Positions 15,603-23,264 of a stretch of 64,000 bases of DNA are shown here, piece after piece. The first letter of the stretch is position 1; each line of letters begins with the position of its first letter. A program made the position numbers and the translations under genes. Under the pieces are notes generated by a model, which saw nothing but the letters and a program-made list of their open reading frames with translations, did not search any database and was not told the DNA's origin. Source of the stretch: Aldehydirespirator sp965116665 (lineage in GTDB: Bacteria > Actinomycetota > Acidimicrobiia > Acidimicrobiales > Aldehydirespiratoraceae); contig OZ220709.1 in NCBI GenBank assembly GCA_965116665.1, forward strand, positions 2,852,001 through 2,916,000, read 5' to 3'.

Positions 15603-17621
15603 CTAGACCAGAAGGGGGTCGGTGAGGATCTCGACCAGGGCGGGGCCCTGGTGGTCGAGGGCTGCCTCGATGGCGGCGTCGAGTTCGTCCAGCGCGGTGA
15701 CCCGGAAACCTCGGGCCCCGCACAGCTCGGCGAACGCCGCGAAGTCGGGGTTGCGCAGCGAGGTCTGCCACACGTCGAGCTCGGCGGCCCGCTGCTCCTT
15801 GGAGATCTTGCCCAGCTCGTTGTTGTTCAGCAGCACGTGGGTGATGTCCATGCCGTGCTTGGCCGCGGTGGTGAGCTCCATGGCGTACTGGCCGAACCCG
15901 CCATCGCCCGACACCGACACCACCGCCCGGCCGGCGTGCTCACCTCGGCTCCGGGTGGCGGCCCAGCAACCCATGGCCGCGGGCAGCGAGAAGCCGATGG
16001 AGCCGAGGTAGCCCGACATCAGCACGGTCTGGCCCCTGGTCTCGAAGTAGCGGCCGAAGGAGTAGGCGTGGTTGCCGACATCGACCGGCACGATGGCGTC
16101 GGCGGGCACGAGCCGGCTGAGCGCGTCGAACACCGACGCGGCGTTGAGGCCCTCGCCCCGGTCGTCGGCCCGGCGACGGGCCTTCTCGTCGCGCCATATG
16201 GCCCAGCGCTCGGCCACCTCGCCACGCAGGTCCTGGCATCGGCGATCGGTGGGCATGGCTGCGGCCAGGGCCCGGGCGGCCACCCCCACCTCGGACAGAA
16301 CCGGAACGTCCACCGGGTGGAACCGGCCGAGGGCCATGGGATCGAAGTCCACCTGCACGGTCGGCTTGTAGTCGGCGATGCCGGTGTGGTTGGCGAACGA
16401 CACCCCGAAGGTCAGCAGCAGGTCGGCCTCGTTCATGAACCAGCTGGCGATGGGCGTGCCCGAGCGGCCCAGCACCCCGCAGGCCAGCGGGTGGCGGTCC
16501 CCGATCAGCCCCTTGCCCTTGAACGTGGTGGCCACCGGCGCCCCGATCTGCTCGGCCAGCGCGACGATGTCGGCCATGGAGCCGCGAGCGCCATGGCCCA
16601 CGATGATCAGCGGCCGGGCCGCGCCGGCCACTGCGCCGACCGCGGCGGCCAGCGCCTCGGCCGGGGGCTCCACGGCCCGCGACCCGGTCCGCCCCTGCGG
16701 CGAGGCGGGCTCACCGGCCGCGCCTGACGGGGCGGGCAGGACCTGCACCTCGTCGGGCAGCACCAGGTGGCCCACGTCCCGCTCGACGATGGCCGTCTTG
16801 CAGGCGAGCGTCATCAGCTCGGCGTAATTGGACCCGGACTGCACCGTCGCCGAGTAGCGGGCCACATCGGCGAACGCGGCCGACAGGTCGGTGTCCTGGA
16901 AGGCCCCCCGGCCCCGCACCGCCGAGGGCACCTGACCCGACAGGGCCAGCACGGGAGCCCGGTCCGTCTTGGCGTCGTAGAGGCCGGTGAGCAGGTTGGT
17001 GGAGCCGGGCCCGGCGATGGCGAAGCAGGCGGCCAGCCCGCCGGTGAGCTTGCCGTAGGCGCAGGCCGCGAACGAGGCCGCGCCCTCATGGCGGATCCCG
17101 ATGAACGCCAGGTCGCCACGAGCTTCGGCGGCCCGCACCGCGTCGGCGAAGCCGAGGTTGGAGTGGCCCACCATGCCGAAGACGTGGGTCACACCCCAGG
17201 TCACCATGGTCTCCACCAGCACGTCGGACACGGTTCGGTCCCGGGGCCGCTCGACCGGCAGGGCCACGTACACGCCGTCGGCCCGCTCCTCGGTGCGGTA
17301 GGCGGCCGGGGCGTCGTCGAAGGGCGGCGGGGGCCTGCCGTTCTTGGGCGAGTAGTCGTAGCCGTGCCACGGGCAGCGCAGCCACCCGCCCTCAATGGAA
17401 CCTTCCCCCAGCGGGCCGCCCTGGTGGGGGCAGGCATTCCCGAGGCAGCCGTAGCCGCCGTCGGAAGTCCGGGTCACGCACAGGCTTTCGTGGCCGACGG
17501 TCACCGTCATGACCCGGCCCTCATCCAGCGCGTCGAGATCGACCAGCTTGTGCCAGACGAACTCGTCATCAGGCAGCGCCGGCTCGGCGACGCTTGGCGC
17601 CGTGTCGTCATTTGGGGTCAA
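15603..17621 (-). CDS. Rieske-domain / thiamine-diphosphate enzyme fusion
   Basis: 672 residues joining two folds. Residues about 22-122 are a Rieske ferredoxin domain: CPHQGGPLGEG (Cys64, His66) and CPWHGYDY (Cys83, His86) supply all four [2Fe-2S] ligands. Residues about 128-672 are a ThDP enzyme of the acetolactate synthase/pyruvate oxidase family. The catalytic Glu is in IRHEGAASFA (Glu179), and the ThDP/Mg motif is SGDGGFGQ (572-574) to LLNNNELG (599-601). The ThDP part would decarboxylate a 2-oxo acid; the Rieske domain could carry electrons away, as in an oxidase or dehydrogenase. TTG at 17621 has AGGAG upstream at good spacing, and no better start precedes the Rieske domain. Divergent from the VOC genes. 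Confidence 0.88.
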   Translation of the reverse strand: MTPNDDTAPSVAEPALPDDEFVWHKLVDLDALDEGRVMTVTVGHESLCVTRTSDGGYGCLGNACPHQGGPLGEGSIEGGWLRCPWHGYDYSPKNGRPPPPFDDAPAAYRTEERADGVYVALPVERPRDRTVSDVLVETMVTWGVTHVFGMVGHSNLGFADAVRAAEARGDLAFIGIRHEGAASFAACAYGKLTGGLAACFAIAGPGSTNLLTGLYDAKTDRAPVLALSGQVPSAVRGRGAFQDTDLSAAFADVARYSATVQSGSNYAELMTLACKTAIVERDVGHLVLPDEVQVLPAPSGAAGEPASPQGRTGSRAVEPPAEALAAAVGAVAGAARPLIIVGHGARGSMADIVALAEQIGAPVATTFKGKGLIGDRHPLACGVLGRSGTPIASWFMNEADLLLTFGVSFANHTGIADYKPTVQVDFDPMALGRFHPVDVPVLSEVGVAARALAAAMPTDRRCQDLRGEVAERWAIWRDEKARRRADDRGEGLNAASVFDALSRLVPADAIVPVDVGNHAYSFGRYFETRGQTVLMSGYLGSIGFSLPAAMGCWAATRSRGEHAGRAVVSVSGDGGFGQYAMELTTAAKHGMDITHVLLNNNELGKISKEQRAAELDVWQTSLRNPDFAAFAELCGARGFRVTALDELDAAIEAALDHQGPALVEILTDPLLV

Positions 17622-17778
17622 GGCAGTCGCTCCTGGGCTCGGTTGAGGTCCCAACCTACATTGGCCGCAAGTGCGGTCTGATTGCTCCCAGTCCCCGCTC
17701 TGCGTTCTCTCCACCGCGGCCGGCCACCTATCGTTGCTTCGATCCCGGACCGCGGAGATGATCAGCCCGGAGAAGCCC

Positions 17779-18651
17779 ATGACCGACCCGACCTACCAGT
17801 TGCACCACCTGTGCATCTTCGAGAAGCAGCCCCGCGACGCCATGTGGAACTGGCTGCGCTGGTACCACGCCATCCCGGCCTACTACTGGGAGGGGATCCC
17901 CGACTTGCACCACACCGGCGAGGGGGGAGTGGACTACACCTTCCTGGCCTGCGGAGCCCCCTTCCAGATGCAGTTGGAGTCGCCCCCCTACCAGTTCGAG
18001 TACGAGCGCAACTGGTTCGCCGAGCACGGCTCGGGCATCAACCACATCTGCTGGATCGTGCCCAGCGCCTACGACACCGTCGACCACCTCCAGACCAACG
18101 GCGCCACCGTGGCCATGCCCTACGAGGAGTTCGGCGACACCTACCACGGCTTCGTGGCCATCGACCCCGAGGGTCGCTGGGTGGAGATCATGTCGTACGT
18201 GGGCGAATTCAAGACCCCCGACGTGGAGTTCCGCCCGGTGGGCCATCCCGGCCTGCAGACCCTGGGCGTGGTGCAGCTGTGCCGGGACCTCGACAGCCAG
18301 GTCGATTGGTACACCGAGGTGCTGGGCCAGCGGATCATCCTCGACGCCCGCAGCGACAACGACGGGCTGGTGTACCTGGCCGATCACACCTACGAGGGCC
18401 GCCAGTGCGTGAACGTGCTGGCCACCCCCAGCACCGAGGCCGAGCGCGCCCTCATGGAGCGCCACGGCCCGGCGATCTCCACTATCCTGTACCAGGCCGG
18501 CGACGTGGACGCGGCCTGGCGCGACGCGGTGGCGGCCGGCTTCGGCGACGTGGCTCCGCCCGCTCACGACGACCGCATCGGAGCCCTCACCGGCTACCTG
18601 CGAGAGCCCAGCGGCAACCTCGTGCAGGTGCGCGAGCGACTGGCCGCGTGA
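17779..18651 (+). CDS. Two-domain VOC (glyoxalase/extradiol dioxygenase-like) protein
   Basis: 290 residues with two vicinal-oxygen-chelate modules. The first runs from YQLHHLCIFEK to DPEGRWVEIMSY and includes GINHICWIV, offering His, His and Glu metal ligands. The second begins LGVVQLCRDLDSQVDWYTEVLG and ends LREPSGNLVQVRE. Possible roles are ring-cleavage dioxygenase or isomerase; the sequence does not decide. ATG 17779 follows CGGAGAAG. GTGA overlap with the next VOC gene suggests cotranslation. The 157-bp gap to the divergent Rieske-ThDP gene should hold both promoters. Confidence 0.75.
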   Translation: MTDPTYQLHHLCIFEKQPRDAMWNWLRWYHAIPAYYWEGIPDLHHTGEGGVDYTFLACGAPFQMQLESPPYQFEYERNWFAEHGSGINHICWIVPSAYDTVDHLQTNGATVAMPYEEFGDTYHGFVAIDPEGRWVEIMSYVGEFKTPDVEFRPVGHPGLQTLGVVQLCRDLDSQVDWYTEVLGQRIILDARSDNDGLVYLADHTYEGRQCVNVLATPSTEAERALMERHGPAISTILYQAGDVDAAWRDAVAAGFGDVAPPAHDDRIGALTGYLREPSGNLVQVRERLAA

Positions 18652-19121
18652 CCTTGCGAATACGGGGGATCCACCACGCCGGGCTGGTGGTCCGCGATCT
18701 CGACGCCGCCGTCGCCTTCTACGGCGCGCTGCTCGACATGGAGGTCATCGGGCGGGACCGGTGGCGGGCCCCCGACCCCGACGTCGACAGCGCAGTGGGG
18801 CTGGTCGGATCCTCGGCCGACGGTGTGATGATGCGGGGCTCCAGCAGCTACATCGAGCTGTGGCAGTACCACGCCCCGACCCGGGTCGGGGACGACCCCG
18901 CCGAGCGGGGCGCCCACGAGCTGGGGCTGCGCCATCTCGCCATAGAGGTCGACGACGTGCCCGCCGCCCTCGACCGGTTCGTCGAGCTGGGCGGCACCCG
19001 CATGGGCGATCCGCTCCGCTTCGACCACGGCGGCGACGCCGTCTACTGCCGCGACCCTTTCGGCACCATCATCGAGTTCATGTCGGTGGGCTCAACCCAC
19101 GAATCACTAGACGACCTGTAG
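18648..19121 (+). CDS. Single-domain VOC family protein
   Basis: 157 residues. IRGIHHAGLVVRDLDAAVAFY is the classic VOC opening with the first metal His, ELGLRHLAIEVDDV gives the second His, and CRDPFGTIIEFM the Glu. ELWQYH also fits. Resembles methylmalonyl-CoA epimerase/lactoylglutathione-lyase-like proteins. GTG start overlaps the previous stop codon by four bases. Substrate unknown. Confidence 0.8.
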   Translation: MTLRIRGIHHAGLVVRDLDAAVAFYGALLDMEVIGRDRWRAPDPDVDSAVGLVGSSADGVMMRGSSSYIELWQYHAPTRVGDDPAERGAHELGLRHLAIEVDDVPAALDRFVELGGTRMGDPLRFDHGGDAVYCRDPFGTIIEFMSVGSTHESLDDL

Positions 19122-19131
19122 GGCGGTCCCC

Positions 19132-19965
19132 TCAGTCCTCGAACAGGCGCATCGGGTCACCCATGTCGTGGTAACCGAGGTAGCCGCCGCCCACCGGCGA
19201 GGCGTCGTAGAGCGCATAGCCGAGTAACTCGCGGGTCCGCCGGGGCAGGCCCCGCGCCACTTCCGGCGGGATGTTGGTGTAGCTGTTCTCCACCGGTCGC
19301 AGCCAGCCGCAGCAGTAGCCGGTGGACAGGGCCCGCCGCCACCGGTCGCGGGTCTGGTTGGCCCCGCCGGCATGCAGCGTGTCGCCCCGGAAGAAGAGGG
19401 CTGAGCCCGCGGGGAGCGAGCAGGCGGCAACTTCTTTAGTAGCTGGCTGCCTGGAGGACTCCCAGCGATGGCTGCCGGGCACTACCAGAGTGCCCCCCAT
19501 CTCTGGGGTGATGTCGACCAGCGCGGCGATGGTGTTGACGATCATCGGAGCTGGAGGATGCGCGAAGTTCCAGGCGTCGTCGTCGCGGTGGAACGGCTGG
19601 GCCGACTCACCCGGACCGATGTCGATGACCTCGCCGTCGTTGAGGATGAGGGTGGGACTGATAGGCCCCACCACCGCCTCGGCGAAGCCCAGCAGCCGCT
19701 CGTCCAGCATGATCTCGACGAAGCTGGGGGCCTTGGCGCACAGCCCCTGGAGCCGCCGGGTGCGCCTTCCGAGGAACTCGTCCGAGGCGTCGGAGCCGGA
19801 GTCGGTGCCCGCGTGCGAGTCCAGCCAGGGCTCCAGTTCCGCATTGAACCGTTCGAGCAGATCTGGTGCAAGCCAACCGTCGACGATTACGCCCCCGTCG
19901 CGTTCGTTGGCCTCAACGATGTCGTCCGTCGTGCAGTCGGCCGGCAGCCGTCCCAGTTCAGGCAT
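19132..19965 (-). CDS. Phytanoyl-CoA dioxygenase (PhyH) family protein
   Basis: 277 residues. An Fe(II)/2-oxoglutarate oxygenase of the PhyH family: QPFHRDDDAW carries the H-x-D iron ligands, LHAGGANQTRDRWRRAL gives the distal His and the Arg that binds 2-oxoglutarate, and GGTLVVPGSHRWE is the conserved turn. Such enzymes hydroxylate unactivated carbons of lipids, aromatics or natural products. Starts with ATG 19965. Tail to tail with the VOC gene (10 bp gap) and divergent from the Ldh2-type gene, so it may be controlled separately from its neighbours. Confidence 0.85.
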   Translation of the reverse strand: MPELGRLPADCTTDDIVEANERDGGVIVDGWLAPDLLERFNAELEPWLDSHAGTDSGSDASDEFLGRRTRRLQGLCAKAPSFVEIMLDERLLGFAEAVVGPISPTLILNDGEVIDIGPGESAQPFHRDDDAWNFAHPPAPMIVNTIAALVDITPEMGGTLVVPGSHRWESSRQPATKEVAACSLPAGSALFFRGDTLHAGGANQTRDRWRRALSTGYCCGWLRPVENSYTNIPPEVARGLPRRTRELLGYALYDASPVGGGYLGYHDMGDPMRLFED

Positions 19966-20033
19966 TGTCGCAATGAGTGGTCATGCGGAAGAGTCTTGCA
20001 CTAGCCAGTCACGCTGGAACGAAGGGAGCCGAC

Positions 20034-21176
20034 ATGAGTGAGCCTGATCCCGCCCGGGGCGGGACCATGCCACGGGAGGATCCCGACTTCCTGGAGCACT
20101 GCTACCGCCGGGTGCTGGGCGAGTTGGGGTTCTCGGCCGAGCACGCCGAGGTGGTGGCCCGATGCGTCTCCGACGGGGACCGCAACGGCAAGCTCACCCA
20201 GGGCATGGGCGTGTTCGAGATCCCGGTGCTGCTGGCCCGAACCGGCACCATGGACGTCACCGCCGTTCCCGAGATGGTGGACGAGGGACCGGCCTGGCTG
20301 GTGATCGACGCCCGCCGGTCGTCGGGCCAGTGGGCCATCACCATGGCCACCGAGGCGGCCATGGCCAAGGCCCGCGAGCACGCCATCGCCATCGCCTTCG
20401 TACGCGACTTCAACGACGCGGGCGCCTTCGGCACTTATGTCCGGATGGCGGCCCGGGAGGGCATGATGGCGATGGCCACCAACAACAGCCTGCCGCTGGT
20501 GTCGCCCTGGGGCGGGATGGAGAACGTGCTGTCAGGAGCTCCGTTCGCGGCCGCGGCGCCCGGAGGAGAGCACCCGCCCATCACCTGCGACATCCAGGCC
20601 ATCGAGGTCCACGACGGAAACCTCAGCGAGGCCTACTTCCAGGGCAGGCGGCTGCCCGGGCCTTTCCTGGTCGATCCGGGCACGGGCGAGCTCACCGACG
20701 ACCCGGCCCCCTACTTCAAGCAGATGGAGGACTACGGCCGGATCTCTGACTGCGAGGCGCCGTCGGTGTTCGGCTCGCCCCGCCTGTACGCCTTCAACCT
20801 GTTCACCGAGATGCTGGCCGGGATCGTCAATCCCGGCGCCCGCCTGAGCCCCGAGATCGCGGGGCCGCCCTCCTATTGGCTGGAGCCCCGAGACGAGGCC
20901 CTCACCGGCGGCGCGTGCGTGATCGTCATCGACCCCTCTCACTGGATGCCCGCCGACGAGGCCGGTCACAAGTCGGACAGGCTCGTCGAGGCGGTCAAGG
21001 GAGCCAAGCGGCGCCCCGGGGTCGACGAGATCTTCCTGCCCGGCGAGCGGGGCTGGCGCGCCATGGACTCGTCCGAACCGGTCGAGATCCTGCCGGCCCA
21101 CTGGGACTCGTTCGTGCAGATCATCGAGAGCGTGGGCCTGGATGTCGACAGCCTGCGAGCCGAGTTCGCTGGCTAG
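20034..21176 (+). CDS. Malate/L-lactate/ureidoglycolate dehydrogenase (Ldh2) family
   Basis: 380 residues, normal for the family (about 350-380). VARCVSDGDRNGKLTQGMGVFEIP resembles the substrate His/Arg region of this fold, although the usual SHG is replaced by QGM. ATNNSLPLVSPWGG is the conserved N-N-(S/T) segment, and AGIVNPGARLSPEIAG lies near the NAD site. These enzymes oxidise 2-hydroxy acids with NAD(P) and are unrelated to classical LDH. ATG 20034 follows AAGGGAGC. It is the first gene of a run 20034-24899 on the plus strand. Confidence 0.75.
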   Translation: MSEPDPARGGTMPREDPDFLEHCYRRVLGELGFSAEHAEVVARCVSDGDRNGKLTQGMGVFEIPVLLARTGTMDVTAVPEMVDEGPAWLVIDARRSSGQWAITMATEAAMAKAREHAIAIAFVRDFNDAGAFGTYVRMAAREGMMAMATNNSLPLVSPWGGMENVLSGAPFAAAAPGGEHPPITCDIQAIEVHDGNLSEAYFQGRRLPGPFLVDPGTGELTDDPAPYFKQMEDYGRISDCEAPSVFGSPRLYAFNLFTEMLAGIVNPGARLSPEIAGPPSYWLEPRDEALTGGACVIVIDPSHWMPADEAGHKSDRLVEAVKGAKRRPGVDEIFLPGERGWRAMDSSEPVEILPAHWDSFVQIIESVGLDVDSLRAEFAG

Positions 21177-21203
21177 CACTGCAGCCGCTATGAAGGTCCG
21201 GTG

Positions 21204-22196
21204 ATGGAGTTCCGCTTCGATCATGTCGGCTTCCTGGCTCCCGACGTGGACTACAGCTCCGGCGTGTACCGGGCGCTGGGCTGCGAGTTGACCGAGCGGG
21301 CCTACCGCCGCGGCTCCCACGACGTGGCCTACTGCGGCGCGGGAACCGACGTGCTGCTCGAGTTCCAAGGCCCGCCGCTGCTGGCGGAGTCCGAGGAGTA
21401 CCTGACCCACCAACCCTGGAGCATCGAGCGGGTGGCGCTGGCGTGCCAGGACGTGGAAGAGGCCTACGCCCGTCTCATGGCCGCAGGGGTGGCCTCTGCC
21501 TGGGCGCCGGAGCCGTTCATCATCGACGGGGTGACCCTGGCCGTGGCGGCGGGCGTGTGGTCGCCGGAGGGGCTCATGATCGACCTGGTCGAGCACCGAG
21601 ACGTGGCCGTTCCCCGGCCCGCCCGGGGTCGCCGGGGGGACCTGGCCCTGCACCACGTGTGCTGCGTGACCTCGGATCTGGCCCGGGCCGAGGCGTTCTG
21701 GGTCGAGCACTTCGGGCTGGTCAAGACCTACGACTTCACGGCACCGCTCCCGGACGGGGGCAAGCAGGGGTTTGTGATTCTGAGCGACCCGTTCTTCGAC
21801 GCGGCCGGCCACGAGTTCAGCCTGGAAATCATCGGCGGAGCCTTCGACACCATCGACGGGCCGGTGTTCGAGCGGCGGGGCAGCTGCTACGACCACATCT
21901 GCTTCACCACCGAAGACGTGGACGGAATCTGGCAGCGGGCCGTGGAGCGGGGGGTGGAGCCGTTGAGCAAGCCGGCCTACTACCCCGAGTACGGCAGCAC
22001 CATCGCCTGGCTGTACGACGCCGATGGCACCCACATCGAGTTGATGAGCCCGGTGCCGGCCGGCCTGATGGCCGACGCCCACCGCCGCGGCGGGTGCGAC
22101 AATCACTGGGTGGACGACTGGAAGCGCAACCCGGAAGTGCTCCCCCGCCGAAGCGACACCGCCCTGCAGGTTCACCGGGCCGGGAGCTTGGCATGA
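21204..22196 (+). CDS. Two-domain VOC family protein
   Basis: 330 residues. First VOC module: FRFDHVGFLAPDVDYSSGVY to GLMIDLVEH. Second: LALHHVCCVTSDLARAEAFW, DHICFTTEDVD and DGTHIELMSP, with His, His and Glu positions retained in the second half. The C-terminal tail (NHWVDDWKRNPEVLPRR) is unusual. Could be a dioxygenase or isomerase acting in the same pathway as the neighbouring dehydrogenases. ATG 21204 (or the adjacent GTG 21201) is 27 bp after the Ldh2 gene; its stop overlaps the next ATG (ATGA). Confidence 0.75.
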   Translation: MEFRFDHVGFLAPDVDYSSGVYRALGCELTERAYRRGSHDVAYCGAGTDVLLEFQGPPLLAESEEYLTHQPWSIERVALACQDVEEAYARLMAAGVASAWAPEPFIIDGVTLAVAAGVWSPEGLMIDLVEHRDVAVPRPARGRRGDLALHHVCCVTSDLARAEAFWVEHFGLVKTYDFTAPLPDGGKQGFVILSDPFFDAAGHEFSLEIIGGAFDTIDGPVFERRGSCYDHICFTTEDVDGIWQRAVERGVEPLSKPAYYPEYGSTIAWLYDADGTHIELMSPVPAGLMADAHRRGGCDNHWVDDWKRNPEVLPRRSDTALQVHRAGSLA

Positions 22197-23227
22197 GGGC
22201 CGCCGTTTACGACGCTCCCGGCCTGCCGCTGCGCATCGCTGAGCTTCCCGACCCCCGACCCGGACGCGGTCAGGCCGTGATCAGGGTGAAGGCCTGCGGG
22301 GTGTGCGGCTCCGACCTGCACGCCACCACCGCCGAGGCTGACCTGGCCCGCCGGGGCGCCGTGCTGGGCCATGAGGTCACCGGCGAGATAGTCGAGATCG
22401 GCCCGGATCCTGTCGGGGACTGGGCGGTGGGCGACCGGGTCTACGTCATGCCGGTCGGATCGTGCGGGCGCTGCCCCTACTGCCAGCTCGACCGCCCCGA
22501 GGAATGTCCGGACCAGCTGACCTTCGGTGCGCTGGGACCCGACGAGCCTGACGGCGCCTACGCCGAGTGCCTGACCGTCTCGCTGTCGGACCTGCTGGCC
22601 GTTCCCGACGGCGTGGACATGGATGTGGCTGCGCTGTGCGAGCCGCTGGCCACCGGGCTGTTGTGCGTTCGCCAGGCCGCGCTGGAGATCGGCGACCGGG
22701 TGCTGATCCTGGGTGCCGGACCCATCGGGCTGGCCGCCACCATCTGGGCCCGGTTCATCGGGGCCCGCCGGGTGGTCGTGTCGGAGCGGGTCGAGCACCG
22801 CCGGGAGCTGGCTCTCCACCTCGGCGCCACCGACGCCATCGACGCCGGGTCAGGCACCGACGCCGCGGCGCGGTTCGCCGAGCTCACGGGAGCCGAGCCC
22901 GACGTTGTGATCGAGGCGGTGGGGCGCCCCGGGATGCTCAACACGGCCATCGCCGCGGTCCGGGTACAAGGGACAGTGGTCACCGGCGGGGTGTGCATGG
23001 AGCCCGACTCCTTCGACCACCTGCTGGCCTACTACAAGGAGCCCCAGATCCGTACCGCCCGCGTCTACACCAAGGCCGAGAATCAGTTCATCCTGGAGAT
23101 GATCGCGGCCGGTCGCATCGACCCGGCCCCGATGATCTCCCACCGCATAGGCCTCGACGACCTACCGGCCGCCTTCGAGGCCCTGAGGGCACCCAGCGAT
23201 CAGTGCAAGGTCATGGTGATGCCGTAA
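22193..23227 (+). CDS. Zinc-dependent medium-chain alcohol dehydrogenase
   Basis: 344 residues. KACGVCGSDLH has the catalytic-zinc Cys, LGHEVTG the His-Glu pair, and CGRCPYCQLDRPEEC the four Cys of the structural zinc. ILGAGPIGLAATIWARF binds NAD. Resembles threonine/sorbitol dehydrogenase-like enzymes. ATG overlaps the VOC stop by four bases, so both are probably made together. The substrate is likely an intermediate of the local catabolic pathway, though this is inference. Confidence 0.88.
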   Translation: MRAAVYDAPGLPLRIAELPDPRPGRGQAVIRVKACGVCGSDLHATTAEADLARRGAVLGHEVTGEIVEIGPDPVGDWAVGDRVYVMPVGSCGRCPYCQLDRPEECPDQLTFGALGPDEPDGAYAECLTVSLSDLLAVPDGVDMDVAALCEPLATGLLCVRQAALEIGDRVLILGAGPIGLAATIWARFIGARRVVVSERVEHRRELALHLGATDAIDAGSGTDAAARFAELTGAEPDVVIEAVGRPGMLNTAIAAVRVQGTVVTGGVCMEPDSFDHLLAYYKEPQIRTARVYTKAENQFILEMIAAGRIDPAPMISHRIGLDDLPAAFEALRAPSDQCKVMVMP

Positions 23228-23264
23228 TGGCTCGCGGCCATCTGCCGACCCCGGCGCGGCAGCC

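Noticed and set aside
20532..22175. 547-codon open frame opposite the Ldh2-type and VOC genes
   Set aside because: Spans two genuine genes on the other strand and lacks recognisable motifs.
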